Source of the DNA: Muricoccus roseus
GTDB lineage: Bacteria > Pseudomonadota > Alphaproteobacteria > Acetobacterales > Acetobacteraceae
DNA length: 64,000 nucleotides
Direction: 5' to 3'
Assembly: GCF_900141905.1 (NCBI RefSeq)
Contig: NZ_FQZF01000006.1
Coordinates: forward strand, 1-64,000
A program made the position numbers and the translations under genes. The notes under the pieces were generated by a model. The model was given only the letters and a program-made list of their open reading frames with translations. It ran no database searches and was not told the DNA's origin. Below are positions 1 through 9,378 of the stretch, one piece after another. Within the stretch, counting starts at the first letter, position 1. Each line of letters starts with the position of its first letter.

Positions 1-987
1 CTCGGCGGCGACGACCGTCTCCTCGGGGGTGCCGGCAGCGACCAGATGTTCGGCGGCCTGGGCGATGACGGCTACATGGTGGACGATGCCGGGGACGTGG
101 TGGTGGAGCTGGCCGGCGAGGGCTACGACCGGGTGACGGCGCGGATCGACTACGTGCTGGGCGCGAATGTCGAGAAGCTGATGCTGGAGGGCGCGGCGGT
201 TTCGGGCACGGGCAATGCGCTCGACAACCGCATCCTCGGCACCGACGGGGCGAACATCCTCTCCGGGCTGGATGGCGAGGACGCGCTGGTCGGGAATGGC
301 GGGAACGACCAGCTGCTGGGCGGTGCCGGCGACGACCGGCTGGTCGGCGGCGCGGGCGCGGACAGCATGGCCGGCGGGCTCGGTGATGACGGCTATGTGG
401 TGGACGAGGCCGGCGATGCGGTGACCGAGCTGGCCGGCGAGGGCTACGACCGGGTGACGGCGCTGATCGACTACACGCTCGGCGCGAATGTCGAGAAGCT
501 GATGCTGGAAGGCGAGGCACGGGTCGGGACGGGCAACGAACTCGACAACCGGATGCTGGCCAATGAGCTGGGCAGCACCCTTTCGGGGCTGGGCGGCAAC
601 GACGCGCTGGTCGGGCGTGGCGGGGACGACCTGCTGATCGGCGGGGCCGGGCTGAACCGGCTGAGCGGCGGGGAGGGGGCGGACCGTTTCCGCTTCGATG
701 CGCTGGGGGCCGGGAATGAGAGCCGGATCCTGGACTTCGCCGAGGGGGAGGACCGGATCGAGCTGGACGGTGCGGTGTTCGCGGCGCTGGGTTCGGCGGG
801 GCCGCTGGCGGCGGAGGCCTTCGGCCTTGGTACGAGCGCGGGCACGGCCGGGCAGCACGTCCTGTACGACCAGGGCAGCGGCGCGCTGTTCTACGACGCG
901 GACGGGGCGGGCGGGGCGAATGCCATCCGCATCGGCTCTGTTGCCCAGGGTACGAGCCTCAGCGCCGCCGACGTCTGGGTGGCGTAA
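1..987 (+). CDS. RTX calcium-binding repeat protein, C-terminal part (5' end outside window)
   Basis: The reading frame is open from the first base, so the start lies upstream. The visible protein is made of glycine- and aspartate-rich nonapeptides of the GGxGxD type (for example GGAGDDRL, GGNDQLLGG), which in RTX proteins bind calcium and fold into a beta-roll after export. A 107-residue unit containing the block GYDRVTA-IDY-LGANVEKLMLEG occurs twice. The last 120 residues (ILDFAEGEDRIELD onward, then LFYDADGAGG) resemble the C-terminal targeting region of type I-secreted serralysin-like proteins. It is therefore probably an extracellular protein exported by an ABC/MFP/OMF system. Any enzymatic domain would be upstream and cannot be judged here. 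Confidence 0.85.
   Translation, partial: LGGDDRLLGGAGSDQMFGGLGDDGYMVDDAGDVVVELAGEGYDRVTARIDYVLGANVEKLMLEGAAVSGTGNALDNRILGTDGANILSGLDGEDALVGNGGNDQLLGGAGDDRLVGGAGADSMAGGLGDDGYVVDEAGDAVTELAGEGYDRVTALIDYTLGANVEKLMLEGEARVGTGNELDNRMLANELGSTLSGLGGNDALVGRGGDDLLIGGAGLNRLSGGEGADRFRFDALGAGNESRILDFAEGEDRIELDGAVFAALGSAGPLAAEAFGLGTSAGTAGQHVLYDQGSGALFYDADGAGGANAIRIGSVAQGTSLSAADVWVA
46..567 (+). repeat. Two copies of a 321-bp tandem unit inside the RTX gene
   Basis: Bases from 46 and from 367 align in frame at a 321-bp offset for about 200 bp. Uninterrupted identical stretches lie around 106-141 and 427-462. The unit encodes two half-turns of RTX nonapeptides joined by a non-RTX linker. The near-identity at DNA level suggests recent duplication or gene conversion. 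Confidence 0.75.
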
Positions 988-995
988 GACCGGCA

Positions 996-1023
996 GGCCC
1001 GGCGGGGGAAGCCCCGCCGGGCC
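996..1023 (+). terminator. Terminator-like hairpin after the RTX gene
   Basis: A perfect 12-bp inverted repeat (GGCCCGGCGGGG and its complement) with loop GAAG starts 8 bases after the RTX stop codon. No T-run follows, so it may be a rho-assisted or mRNA-stabilising hairpin rather than a classical intrinsic terminator. Confidence 0.55.
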
Positions 1024-1187
1024 GCATGGGTAGGGATCGAAACGCCGGGTGAGCCGCTTTCCGGTTTCGAAGCCGGTACAGATCCGCCGGGGCCGGTTCA
1101 TTCTCGACTTCCGCTGCGGCCTGCAGCCGGGCGGCATCAACGACCTCGGCCCAGACTCGTTACCCCGGGAAAGGGGAGAATGAGCCT

Positions 1188-1793
1188 GTGGCTTCCGTAT
1201 CCGAGCAACGTCTTTTCGACGCACTCGCGGTGATCACCCGCGCCTTCGCCGATGGCGGCGTGCCCGCGCTCGACGGCGCCGAGTCCGAGACGGGCGCTGG
1301 CGACCCGTCCCCGGCCATTGACGCGCTTAATGACGAAACGCGTGAGGTCCTGGGCGAGGCGGCGTTGGCCGTGGCGTTCGGAGCCTTCGCGTCACGCGGT
1401 GGCGATGGCGGGCCGATCCATACCCTGACCGCGGCCATGGGACTGATGGCGATCCTGGCCGATGAGGAACCCGACCCGCCTGCGGAAATCCAGGCGATTG
1501 CCGCCGATGACGGGAGGGTCGAGGCCGAGATCGACAGGGCCGGGGAGGCTGTCGATCAGGAATTCGGGCGGGAGGCCAGCGGCGAGGCCGTGACGGGGGC
1601 GTTGGAGGCGCGGATTCTTGGCACGGCGCTCACCCTCGCCGGTTGTACCCTGCCCGAGGGCGTGGACGGTCAGGCCGCCGTGCGGCTCCGCGCGGCCCGC
1701 CTCCTCACCAGACTGGCCGCGGGCATGCTGCTCATGAACCTCACGAGCACTGCGGCGGCCGGGGCCGTTCCGGACGCCCCCGCCCAAGGTTGA
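1188..1793 (+). CDS. Hypothetical protein, 201 aa
   Basis: I do not recognise this protein. It is rich in Ala, Gly, Asp and Glu, acidic and probably helical, with no clear signal peptide. The C-terminal third (LLTRLAAGMLLMNL) is hydrophobic but short for a membrane anchor. I chose the GTG start at 1188 because a GGGGAGAA ribosome binding site lies directly upstream (1173-1180); the ATG at 1180 is in another frame and stops early. The roughly 200 bases before it hold only the RTX hairpin. The 271 bases after it hold a weak 7-bp hairpin (1834-1854) and presumably the promoter of the aldehyde oxidoreductase operon. Confidence 0.6.
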   Translation: MASVSEQRLFDALAVITRAFADGGVPALDGAESETGAGDPSPAIDALNDETREVLGEAALAVAFGAFASRGGDGGPIHTLTAAMGLMAILADEEPDPPAEIQAIAADDGRVEAEIDRAGEAVDQEFGREASGEAVTGALEARILGTALTLAGCTLPEGVDGQAAVRLRAARLLTRLAAGMLLMNLTSTAAAGAVPDAPAQG

Positions 1794-2064
1794 CGGAACC
1801 CTTCCGGCCCCGAGCGCGGTCCGCCGGCCAGACCCCGCGGCGCCCAGCCGCGGGCCATCTTCCATGGCCTGCCCGGCGCCCCCGCGCCCCGATCTGGCGA
1901 ATCTGGGCCCGAAGCTCCTGCCACCTTTGGCCGCGCCGGCCGTTCTCCCTGTCAGAGCGGGAGGGTGAGCACGGCCGAGAGGTCGCGCGGCGCCTCCCGA
2001 AAGGGCAGCGCGCGGCGTCGGCCCGCACCGGGCCCCCGGCGACTTCGGGGATGCAGGATCGGTC

Positions 2065-2718
2065 ATGGAGAATGAAATGGGCAGCCAAAGCCTTGAAGCG
2101 ACCCGGCGTGGCCTGATGATCGGGGCGGCGGCTTCGGCGACGGCGGTCGCATCGCCGCAGGTGCATGCGCAGGGGGGGCAAGCCCCGGCCGCAGCGTCTG
2201 CGCCTGTCCTGTCCCAGGTTTCGCTGACGGTGAACGGGCAAGCACGCAGGCTGGAGCTGGACACGCGGACGACGCTGCTGGACGCGCTGCGGGAGCACTT
2301 GCAGCTGACCGGCAGCAAGAAGGGCTGCGACCACGGCCAGTGCGGGGCCTGCACGGTGATGGTGGACGGACGGCGCGTGTATTCCTGCCTGACGCTGGCG
2401 GTGATGCATGAGGCCGACGAGGTCACCACCATCGAGGGGCTGGGCCAGCCGGAGAACCTGCATCCCATGCAGGCCGCCTTCGTGAAGCATGACGGCTACC
2501 AGTGCGGCTACTGCACGCCGGGCCAGATCTGCGCCTCCGTGGCCATGCTGGAGGAGATCAAGGCGGGCGTGCCGAGCCATGTGACGGCCGACCTGAACAC
2601 GGCGCCGGAGATCAGCGCCGAGGAGATCCGCGAGCGCATGAGCGGCAACATCTGCCGCTGCGGCGCCTATTCCAACATCGTCGAGGCGATTGCCGAAGTC
2701 GCCGGGAGGCAGGCATGA
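2065..2718 (+). CDS. paoA: Aldehyde oxidoreductase, [2Fe-2S] subunit (PaoA-type)
   Basis: Small iron-sulfur subunit of a xanthine-oxidase-family molybdoenzyme that passes electrons from the molybdenum centre. A twin-arginine export signal ([15 protein letters not shown]) starts near residue 12, so the enzyme is likely periplasmic. Eight cluster cysteines are present in two groups: [11 protein letters not shown] plus a later Cys, and [11 protein letters not shown] plus NICRCG. Length (217 aa) and the blocks TTLLDALRE and [16 protein letters not shown] match E. coli PaoA (YagT). The start could also be the ATG at 2077, which has GGAG 6 bases upstream. The gene overlaps the next by ATGA, so the three subunits are co-translated. 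Confidence 0.9.
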   Translation: MENEMGSQSLEATRRGLMIGAAASATAVASPQVHAQGGQAPAAASAPVLSQVSLTVNGQARRLELDTRTTLLDALREHLQLTGSKKGCDHGQCGACTVMVDGRRVYSCLTLAVMHEADEVTTIEGLGQPENLHPMQAAFVKHDGYQCGYCTPGQICASVAMLEEIKAGVPSHVTADLNTAPEISAEEIRERMSGNICRCGAYSNIVEAIAEVAGRQA

Positions 2719-3665
2719 GGCCCTTTACCTACGAGCGGGCCCGCACGCCCGCCGAGGCGGCCGCGGCGGTCACCCGCAACCCGGGCGCCAAGTTCATCGC
2801 GGGCGGGACCAACCTGCTCGACCTGATGAAGCTGCAGATCGAGGTGCCGACGCATCTGGTGGACGTGAACGGCCTCGGGCTGGACCGGATCGAGGCGACG
2901 CCGGAAGGGGGGCTGCGGATCGGCGCCCTGGTTCGCAACACCGACCTGGCGGCGGATGAACGGGTGCGGCGGGATTACGGCGTGCTGTCCCGCGCCCTGC
3001 TGGCGGGTGCCTCGGGCCAGCTTCGCAACAAGGCGACGACGGCGGGCAACCTGCTCCAGCGCACGCGCTGCCCCTATTTCTACGACACCAACATGGCCTG
3101 CAACAAACGCCAGCCCGGCAGCGGGTGCTCCGCGATCGGCGGCGTCACCCGGCATCATGCCGTCATCGGGATGAGCGAGGCCTGCATCGCCACCCACCCC
3201 AGTGACATGGCGGTGGCCATGCGGGCGCTGGACGCGACGGTGGAGACGGTGAAGGCGGATGGCGGGAGCCGGAGCATCCCCATGGCGCAGTTCCACCGCC
3301 TGCCCGGCGACACGCCGCATATCGAGACGGCACTCGAGGCCGGCGAGTTCATCACCGCTGTGACCCTGCCGGCGCCGGTCGGCGGGCGGCAGTTCTACCG
3401 TAAGGTGCGGGACCGCGCCTCCTATGCCTTCGCGCTCGTCTCGGTCGCGGCCGTGGTGCAGCGGGACGGCACGGGGCGGGTGGCGCTGGGCGGCGTGGCC
3501 CACAAGCCCTGGCGCGTGGAGGGTGCCGAGGCCGAGCTGCAGCGGGGTGCCAGGCCCGCCATGGCGGCGATCCTGGATGGCGCGCGCCCGACCCATGAGA
3601 ACGCGTTCAAGGTGACGCTGGCCGAGCGGACGCTCGCCGCTGTCCTGTCCGAGGCGAGGGGCTGA
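2715..3665 (+). CDS. paoB: Aldehyde oxidoreductase, FAD and [4Fe-4S] subunit (PaoB-type)
   Basis: FAD-binding medium subunit (316 aa; E. coli PaoB is 318). The FAD motif is [13 protein letters not shown] near residue 27, with [13 protein letters not shown] further on. Four cysteines (about residues 119, 129, 138 and 157, in [22 protein letters not shown] and SEAC) match the extra [4Fe-4S] cluster that distinguishes PaoB from ordinary XDH FAD subunits. The start is the ATG overlapping the paoA stop codon. It shuttles electrons from the [2Fe-2S] subunit to an acceptor. Confidence 0.9.
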   Translation: MRPFTYERARTPAEAAAAVTRNPGAKFIAGGTNLLDLMKLQIEVPTHLVDVNGLGLDRIEATPEGGLRIGALVRNTDLAADERVRRDYGVLSRALLAGASGQLRNKATTAGNLLQRTRCPYFYDTNMACNKRQPGSGCSAIGGVTRHHAVIGMSEACIATHPSDMAVAMRALDATVETVKADGGSRSIPMAQFHRLPGDTPHIETALEAGEFITAVTLPAPVGGRQFYRKVRDRASYAFALVSVAAVVQRDGTGRVALGGVAHKPWRVEGAEAELQRGARPAMAAILDGARPTHENAFKVTLAERTLAAVLSEARG

Positions 3666-3668
3666 GCC

Positions 3669-5888
3669 ATGAAGTTCGACACCCCCGCGACCCGGAACCC
3701 GATCGACCAGCTCAAGGTCATCGGCCAGCCGCTCGACCGTATCGATGGTCCGCGCAAGACCACGGGCACCGCCCCTTATGCCTATGAGCGGCACGATGCG
3801 GCACCGAACCAGGCCTATGGCTATGTGCTCGCCGCGGGCATTGCCAGGGGGCGGGTGACGGCCATGGACACGGCCGCCGCGCGCCGCGCCCGGGGCGTGC
3901 TGGCCATCGTCACCACGCTGGACGTGCCGCGGCTGGAGAAGGGGCGGATGAACACCGCCTCTCTCTTCGGCGGGCCCGAGGTGCAGCACTACCATCAGGC
4001 GATCGCGGTGGTGGTGGCCGAAAGCTTCGAGCAGGCGCGCGATGCCGCGGCGATGATCCGGGTGGACTATGCCCGCCAGCCCGGCCGCTTCGACCTCGCC
4101 GCCGAAGCCCGCAACGCGAAGCTGGTGCCCGGCGACAGCGGCGAGGGCAGCGGTGCGCCGCCCGAGGATCGCTTCGGCGACTTCGAGGGCGCCTTCGCGG
4201 CGGCGCCGGTGAAGCTGGACGAGACCTACACCACCCCCGACGAGAGCCATGCCATGATGGAACCGCATGCGACCATCGCCGCATGGGAGGGCGAGCGGCT
4301 CACCCTCTGGACCTCGAACCAGATGATCGCCTGGGGCAAGCGGGACGTCGCCAAGACGCTCGGCATCCCGCCGGAGAATGTCCGTCTGGACAGCCCCTAT
4401 GTGGGCGGCGGCTTCGGAGGGAAGCTGTTCCTGCGGGCCGATGCCGTGCTGGCGGCGCTGGGCGCGCGGGCCGCGGGGCGGCCGGTGAAGCTGGCGCTCA
4501 CCCGCCCGCAGGTGGCGAACAACACGACCCACCGCCCCGCGACGATCCAGCGGATCCGCCTCGCCGCGGGGCGGGATGGCCGGCTCACCGCGATCGCGCA
4601 TGAGAGCATCTCGGGCGACCTGCCCGGGGGCGGCCCGGAGACGGCGGTGGCGCAGACCAAGCTGCTCTATGCCGGTGCGAACCGGCTGACCGCGCTGCGG
4701 CTAGCCGAGCTCGACCTGCCGGAGGGCAATGCCATGCGCGCGCCAGGCGAGGCGCCGGGCATGATGGCGCTCGAGGTTGCGATGGATGAGATGGCGGAGC
4801 GGCTGGGCCTCGACCCCGTCGAGTTCCGCATCCTCAACGATACCCAGATGGATCCCGAGCATCCGGAGCGGCCCTTCTCGCAGCGGCAGCTGGTGCAGTG
4901 CCTGCGCCTCGGCGCGGAGCGCTTCGGCTGGGCCGGGCGCAACGCCAGGCCGGGCCAGCGGCGGGAGGGCCGCTGGCTGGTCGGCATGGGCGTCGCGGCG
5001 GGGTTCCGCAACAACCTGCTGATGAAGTCGGGCGCGCGGGTGCGCCTGGACGCGCAGGGGGCGGTGACGGTCGAGACGGACATGACCGATATCGGCACGG
5101 GCAGCTACACCATCATCGCCCAGACGGCGGCGGAGATGATGGGCGTGCCGCTGGAGAAGGTGGCGGTGCGCCTCGGCGATTCCGATTTCCCCGCCTCGGC
5201 CGGCTCGGGCGGGCAGTGGGGCGCCAACAACTCCACCGCCGGCGTCTATGCCGCCTGCGTGAAGCTACGCGACGAGGTGGCGCGGAAGCTCGGCTTCAAC
5301 TCGGCGGAGGCGGAGTTCGTGGACGGGCATGTCCGCGCCGGCAACCGTGCCGTGCCGCTGGGCGAGGCCGCCGGCCAGGAGGGCATCGTGGCGGAGGACC
5401 AGATCGAATATGGCGAGCTGGCGAAGCGGTACCAGCAATCGACCTTCGCCGGGCATTTCGTGGAGGTGGGCGTGGATGCGGCGACCGGCGAGACGCGCAT
5501 CCGGCGGATGCTGGCCGTTTGCGCGGCGGGGCGGATCCTGAACCCGAAATCCGCCCGCAGCCAGGTGATCGGCGCGATGACCATGGGCGTCGGCGCGGCG
5601 CTGATGGAGGAGCTGGCGGTGGACAAGCGGCTGGGCTTCTTCGTCAACCATGACCTCGCGGGTTACGAGGTGCCGGTGCATGCCGACATCCCGCACCAGG
5701 AGGTCATCTTCCTCGACGAGGTGGACCCGATCTCGTCGCCGATGAAGGCGAAGGGCGTCGGTGAGCTTGGCCTGTGCGGCGTGGGCGGCGCGGTGGCCAA
5801 TGCCATCTACAACGCCACCGGCATCCGCGTCCGCGACTATCCCATCACCCTCGACAAGCTGATCGAGCGGCTGCCGGAGGTGGGGTGA
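3669..5888 (+). CDS. paoC: Aldehyde oxidoreductase, molybdenum cofactor subunit (PaoC-type)
   Basis: Large catalytic subunit (739 aa) holding the molybdopterin cytosine dinucleotide cofactor. Visible family motifs are YVGGGFGGKLF, AMRAPGEAPGMMALE, GSGGQWGANNST and, near the C-terminus, KGVGELGLCGVGG with the expected catalytic Glu at about residue 699. It starts 3 bases after paoB. The PaoABC enzyme of E. coli oxidises aromatic aldehydes in the periplasm, and the same role is likely here. No XdhC/PaoD-type cofactor chaperone is next to it, so sulfuration must be supplied from elsewhere in the genome. Confidence 0.9.
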   Translation: MKFDTPATRNPIDQLKVIGQPLDRIDGPRKTTGTAPYAYERHDAAPNQAYGYVLAAGIARGRVTAMDTAAARRARGVLAIVTTLDVPRLEKGRMNTASLFGGPEVQHYHQAIAVVVAESFEQARDAAAMIRVDYARQPGRFDLAAEARNAKLVPGDSGEGSGAPPEDRFGDFEGAFAAAPVKLDETYTTPDESHAMMEPHATIAAWEGERLTLWTSNQMIAWGKRDVAKTLGIPPENVRLDSPYVGGGFGGKLFLRADAVLAALGARAAGRPVKLALTRPQVANNTTHRPATIQRIRLAAGRDGRLTAIAHESISGDLPGGGPETAVAQTKLLYAGANRLTALRLAELDLPEGNAMRAPGEAPGMMALEVAMDEMAERLGLDPVEFRILNDTQMDPEHPERPFSQRQLVQCLRLGAERFGWAGRNARPGQRREGRWLVGMGVAAGFRNNLLMKSGARVRLDAQGAVTVETDMTDIGTGSYTIIAQTAAEMMGVPLEKVAVRLGDSDFPASAGSGGQWGANNSTAGVYAACVKLRDEVARKLGFNSAEAEFVDGHVRAGNRAVPLGEAAGQEGIVAEDQIEYGELAKRYQQSTFAGHFVEVGVDAATGETRIRRMLAVCAAGRILNPKSARSQVIGAMTMGVGAALMEELAVDKRLGFFVNHDLAGYEVPVHADIPHQEVIFLDEVDPISSPMKAKGVGELGLCGVGGAVANAIYNATGIRVRDYPITLDKLIERLPEVG

Positions 5889-5894
5889 CCCCTT

Positions 5895-5915
5895 CGGGCC
5901 GCTCAGCCCGCTTTT
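5895..5915 (+). terminator. Possible intrinsic terminator after paoC
   Basis: A short stem (CGGGC / GCCCG, 6-base loop) 7 bases after the paoC stop is followed by C and TTTT. The stem is only 5 bp, so this is tentative. It lies in the 74-base gap between paoC and the convergent TonB receptor gene. Confidence 0.4.
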
Positions 5916-5962
5916 CCCCCCGGCGGGCGAAGCGGGCGCCGGGCAGGGGTGTGCCGCTCGGC

Positions 5963-8113
5963 TTACCAGCGATAGGTCAACGTCCCGATCACCGTCCGGC
6001 CTGTGCCGTAGTAGCAGTAGAAGGCGCCCTGGCAGGAGGCCACGTAGATCTTGTCGAAGATGTTGCTGCCGCTGACGGTGAACTTGTATGGCCCCGTCTG
6101 GTAGCTGACCGAGGCGTCGGCGAGCGTCACGCCGGGCGATTGCAGCGTGTTGGCGTTCTCGCCGAAACGGTTGCCGACATGCCGCACGCCCGCCCCGATC
6201 CCGAACCCCGGCAGGAAGCTGCCCTCCCCGAAGCGGTAATCCGCCCAGAGGCTCGCCTGGTGCGTGGGGACCAGGGCCGGCCTGTTGCCCCGCGTGGCAT
6301 CGTTCGCGCTCGTGATCTCCGCATCCAGATAGGTGTAGGAGCCCACGAGGTTCAGCCCCTCCGCCAGGCTCGCCGTCGCCTCCAGCTCCAGCCCGCGCAC
6401 GCGGACCTCCCCCGTCTGGATGCTGTACTGCGTGTAGGCCGGGTCGCGCGTGGAGACATTGGTCTGCGTCAGCTGGAACAGCGAGGCCGTGACGAAGCTG
6501 TTCATCCCTGGCGGCTGGTACTTCAGGCCCAGCTCATACTGCTCGCCTTCGGTCGGCTGGAACGGGCTGCCGCCCCGTTGCGGCGCACCCGCCCCGACCA
6601 CCGGGTCGAAGGAGGTGGAGTAGGAGAGATAGGGCGCGAAGCCGCTGTCGAAGAGGTACGTCGCCGCCAGCCGGCCCGTGAAGGCGTCGTCATCCTGCCG
6701 GGTCTGCAGGCCCGTGGCGCGTGGCGTCTGGCGTGTCCTCGCCCAGTCCAGCCGCCCGCCCGCGACGAGGATGAGATTTCCGATGCGGATCTGGTCCTGC
6801 AGATAGAGGCCGCTTTGCTGCAGCCGGTCGTCGCGGTTGGTGACCGAGGTGGATGCGATGCGGGCGTCGGGAACTGAGACGCCATAGTCCGGGTTGAACA
6901 GGTCCAGCGACGGCCCGCGGCCGAAATGCGCCTGGTAGTTTCCGGAGAAGAGCCGCTCGTCGAAGCCGAAGAGCAGCGTGTGCTGCACCGGCCCCGTCCG
7001 GAAGCGGCCGGTCACGGTGGTGTCGAAGTTCCAGGTGTCGGAACTCTCCCTCTGAGTCAAAGTGCCGCGGGTCAGCACGCGCTGGTCGGCGGAAAGCGCC
7101 GAGCCATACATGCTGTAGTAGTCGACATTGCTGTGCAGGAAGCGTCCGTTCTGCTGAATGCTCCAACGGTCGTCGATGCGGTGCTGGAACTCGTAGCCGA
7201 TGCTCGCCACGCTCACATCGGACCGGTTGTAGCGGGGGCTGCCGGCATAGCGGTCGCGCGCGATGCGGCCGTTCCGGTTAGGCAGAAGCGTGCCCTGCGC
7301 GGGCAGCCCGATGGGCGAGCCGCCCTGGTCGTACTGGAAGCGCCCGAGCAGCGTGAGGGTGGTGTTCGGATCAAGCCTCCAGCTGAGGGCCGGGGCGATA
7401 TAGTAGCGGTCATCCGCCACATGGCTGACCTGAGTGTCGCTGTTCCGCACGAGCCCGGTCAGGCGGTACAGGAATTGGCCATCCGCCGTGAGCGGACCGC
7501 CGAGATCGAAGCTTCCCTGAAAGCGGTCATGCGAGCCGGCGGAGAGATTCACCTCGCCGAAGGCGGTCTGCGTCGGGCGCTTGGTGACGAGGTTGATCAA
7601 CCCGCCCGGCGCGGTCTGGCCGTAGAGCACCGAGGAGGGGCCGCGCACCACCTCGATCCGCTCCAGCCCGTACTGCTCGACGGAGGAAGGGCCGAATTGT
7701 CGCAGCAGCCGCAGCCCGTCGAGATATTGGCTGGCCCGGGCGTCGAAGCCGCGGATGCGGAGGTCGTCGAAGCGCGGGTCGAAGCCGCTCAGCTCCGAGG
7801 TGACGCCCGCGCTGTAGCGCAGGGCTTCCGAGACGCTTCGCACCGCCTGGGCCTCGATCCGGTCGCGCGTGATAACGGTAACGGATTGGGGAGTTTCGAT
7901 GAGCGGCGTGTCTGTCTTGGTCGCGCCGCGCTGCTCCGTGGCCACGAAGCCCTGGACGGGGCCGGTGGCGGTCTGGCCGCTCGATTCCACCCGCACCTCC
8001 GGGACGAGAACGGGTCCCGCCTCCGGGGAGTCAGCCGTCTGCCCGGCAGCGATGGCGGGCGCGAGCGTGACCGCGCAGGCAAGGCTTCGGGCAGTTCGGC
8101 GGAGGGAAGTCAT
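5963..8113 (-). CDS. TonB-dependent siderophore receptor
   Basis: Outer-membrane receptor of about 716 aa. After a signal peptide (MTSLRRTARSLACAVTL...AAGQ) comes a TonB-box-like segment (VPEVRVE). A plug domain follows (TPQSVTVITRDRI, VRGPSSVLYGQTAPGGLIN), then a 22-strand barrel ending in an aromatic residue (LTYRW). The plug motifs are those of the FhuE/FpvA ferric-siderophore group. I chose the ATG at 8113 because it directly precedes the signal peptide; a TTG at 8152 would add 13 unlikely residues. No siderophore synthesis, sigma/anti-sigma pair or TonB-ExbBD is nearby, so it probably serves xenosiderophore uptake. Confidence 0.88.
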   Translation of the reverse strand: MTSLRRTARSLACAVTLAPAIAAGQTADSPEAGPVLVPEVRVESSGQTATGPVQGFVATEQRGATKTDTPLIETPQSVTVITRDRIEAQAVRSVSEALRYSAGVTSELSGFDPRFDDLRIRGFDARASQYLDGLRLLRQFGPSSVEQYGLERIEVVRGPSSVLYGQTAPGGLINLVTKRPTQTAFGEVNLSAGSHDRFQGSFDLGGPLTADGQFLYRLTGLVRNSDTQVSHVADDRYYIAPALSWRLDPNTTLTLLGRFQYDQGGSPIGLPAQGTLLPNRNGRIARDRYAGSPRYNRSDVSVASIGYEFQHRIDDRWSIQQNGRFLHSNVDYYSMYGSALSADQRVLTRGTLTQRESSDTWNFDTTVTGRFRTGPVQHTLLFGFDERLFSGNYQAHFGRGPSLDLFNPDYGVSVPDARIASTSVTNRDDRLQQSGLYLQDQIRIGNLILVAGGRLDWARTRQTPRATGLQTRQDDDAFTGRLAATYLFDSGFAPYLSYSTSFDPVVGAGAPQRGGSPFQPTEGEQYELGLKYQPPGMNSFVTASLFQLTQTNVSTRDPAYTQYSIQTGEVRVRGLELEATASLAEGLNLVGSYTYLDAEITSANDATRGNRPALVPTHQASLWADYRFGEGSFLPGFGIGAGVRHVGNRFGENANTLQSPGVTLADASVSYQTGPYKFTVSGSNIFDKIYVASCQGAFYCYYGTGRTVIGTLTYRW

Positions 8114-8212
8114 CAGTGATCTGTCCAGGCAGGGAGGAGAGGTCGTTAGCAACTATGCAAATGCGAGGCAAAGGCAATTAAGGAGGGGGATCGCGCGCCG
8201 TCATGCCCGGTG

Positions 8213-9376
8213 TCAGGCGGTACCCTCTCTTCCGCCCAGCCCGATCTCGGAGAGCACCTCCTCCGTATGCTCACCGAGGCCCGGGGCGGGGAGGGCGGGC
8301 GATGGCGGGGATCCGCTCCAGCGCGTCGGCAGGCGCATGCTCCGCACCGCGCCTTCGCTGGGATGCTGCGAGGTCTCGAAGAAGCCGACGGCCGTCAGAT
8401 GCGGGTCGTCCAGGATCGTGTTGAGGTCGTGCATCGGCGCGAAGGGGATATCGGCCGCTCCGAGCAGATCGGTCCATTCGGCGGTCCGCCGGGTGGCCAG
8501 CACCTCGCCCACCGCCTGGTGGAACGCTGTGGAATGCGCCGTCCGCCCCCGCTGCGTGGCGAAGCGTTCGTCCCCCTCCAGGGCGGCGCCGCGCGCGAGG
8601 GGCAGGAAGGCCCGCCAGTGCCGGTCGTCATAGATCAGCACGCAGAGATGGCCGTCGGCGGTCGCATAGGGCCGCCGCATGGGGGCGAGCAGCCGCGCAT
8701 AGCCGCCTTCGTCGCTCGGCGGGAGATGGCTCAGCCCGCCGAGATGATCGCCCAGGACGAGGCTCGCCATCGTTTCGAACATGGGCACCTCCACGCTTTG
8801 TCCCTGTCCCGTCCGGTCCCGGTGGCGCAGGGCGGCCAGGAGGGCGATGGCGAGGTGCAGCCCCACGGCGCGGTCGGCGATGTTGACCGGCGCATAGCGC
8901 GGCCCGTCGTCGCCGCTCCTGGCCATCAGGGCGGGAATGCCGCAGGCGCCCTGCACCAAGTCGTCATAGGCGGGACGGTCGGCATAGGGGCCGTCCTGCC
9001 CGTATCCGCAGGCGTTCGCATAGACGATGCGCGGATTGGCCTCGGCAAGCGCCGCATAGCCGAGGCCGAGACGCTCCATGGCGCGCGGGCGCAGGTTGTG
9101 CACCAGCGCATCGGCCGTGGCGGCGAGCCGCAGCAGCGCGTCCCGCCCGGCGGCGGTCTTCAGGTCCAGCACGATCCCGCGCTTGCTGCGGTTTGCATGC
9201 AGGAACATCGGCCCCATGGCGCCGCTGCGGCTCGGTCCGACCCTGCGGATCGGATCGCCGCCCGGCGCCTCCACCTTGATCACATCCGCCCCAAGGTCGC
9301 CGAGCACCGAGGTGGCGTAGGGGCCCATGACGACGGTGGTGAGGTCGAGGATTCGGAGGCCCGCCAGTGGTCCCAT
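8213..9376 (-). CDS. CaiB/BaiF family (class III) CoA-transferase
   Basis: 387 aa, full length for family III CoA-transferases, which move CoA between a thioester donor and a free carboxylic acid. The N-terminal block LRILDLTTVVMGPYAT, then LGADVIKVEAPGGDPIR, NRSKRGIVLDLK and GYGQDGPYADRPAYDDL are family hallmarks. The catalytic Asp is D168 in VNIADRAVG. It starts 2 bases after the stop of the upstream molybdoenzyme gene, so the two are one transcription unit. The acid substrate cannot be read from the sequence. Confidence 0.9.
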   Translation of the reverse strand: MGPLAGLRILDLTTVVMGPYATSVLGDLGADVIKVEAPGGDPIRRVGPSRSGAMGPMFLHANRSKRGIVLDLKTAAGRDALLRLAATADALVHNLRPRAMERLGLGYAALAEANPRIVYANACGYGQDGPYADRPAYDDLVQGACGIPALMARSGDDGPRYAPVNIADRAVGLHLAIALLAALRHRDRTGQGQSVEVPMFETMASLVLGDHLGGLSHLPPSDEGGYARLLAPMRRPYATADGHLCVLIYDDRHWRAFLPLARGAALEGDERFATQRGRTAHSTAFHQAVGEVLATRRTAEWTDLLGAADIPFAPMHDLNTILDDPHLTAVGFFETSQHPSEGAVRSMRLPTRWSGSPPSPALPAPGLGEHTEEVLSEIGLGGREGTA

Positions 9377-9378
9377 GC

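Noticed and set aside
2667-4601. Long minus-strand frame opposite paoB-paoC
   Set aside because: It crosses two well-supported genes and has no recognisable motif or ribosome binding site.
5919-5943. Second hairpin between paoC and the TonB receptor gene as terminator of the receptor
   Set aside because: The stem is 7 bp with an 11-base loop, and no T-run follows it on the receptor strand. I found no convincing terminator for that gene.
8114-8212. Fur-like box upstream of the TonB receptor
   Set aside because: The region has several TTGC words and is AT-richer, but I could not find a convincing 19-bp inverted repeat, so I did not list a Fur site.
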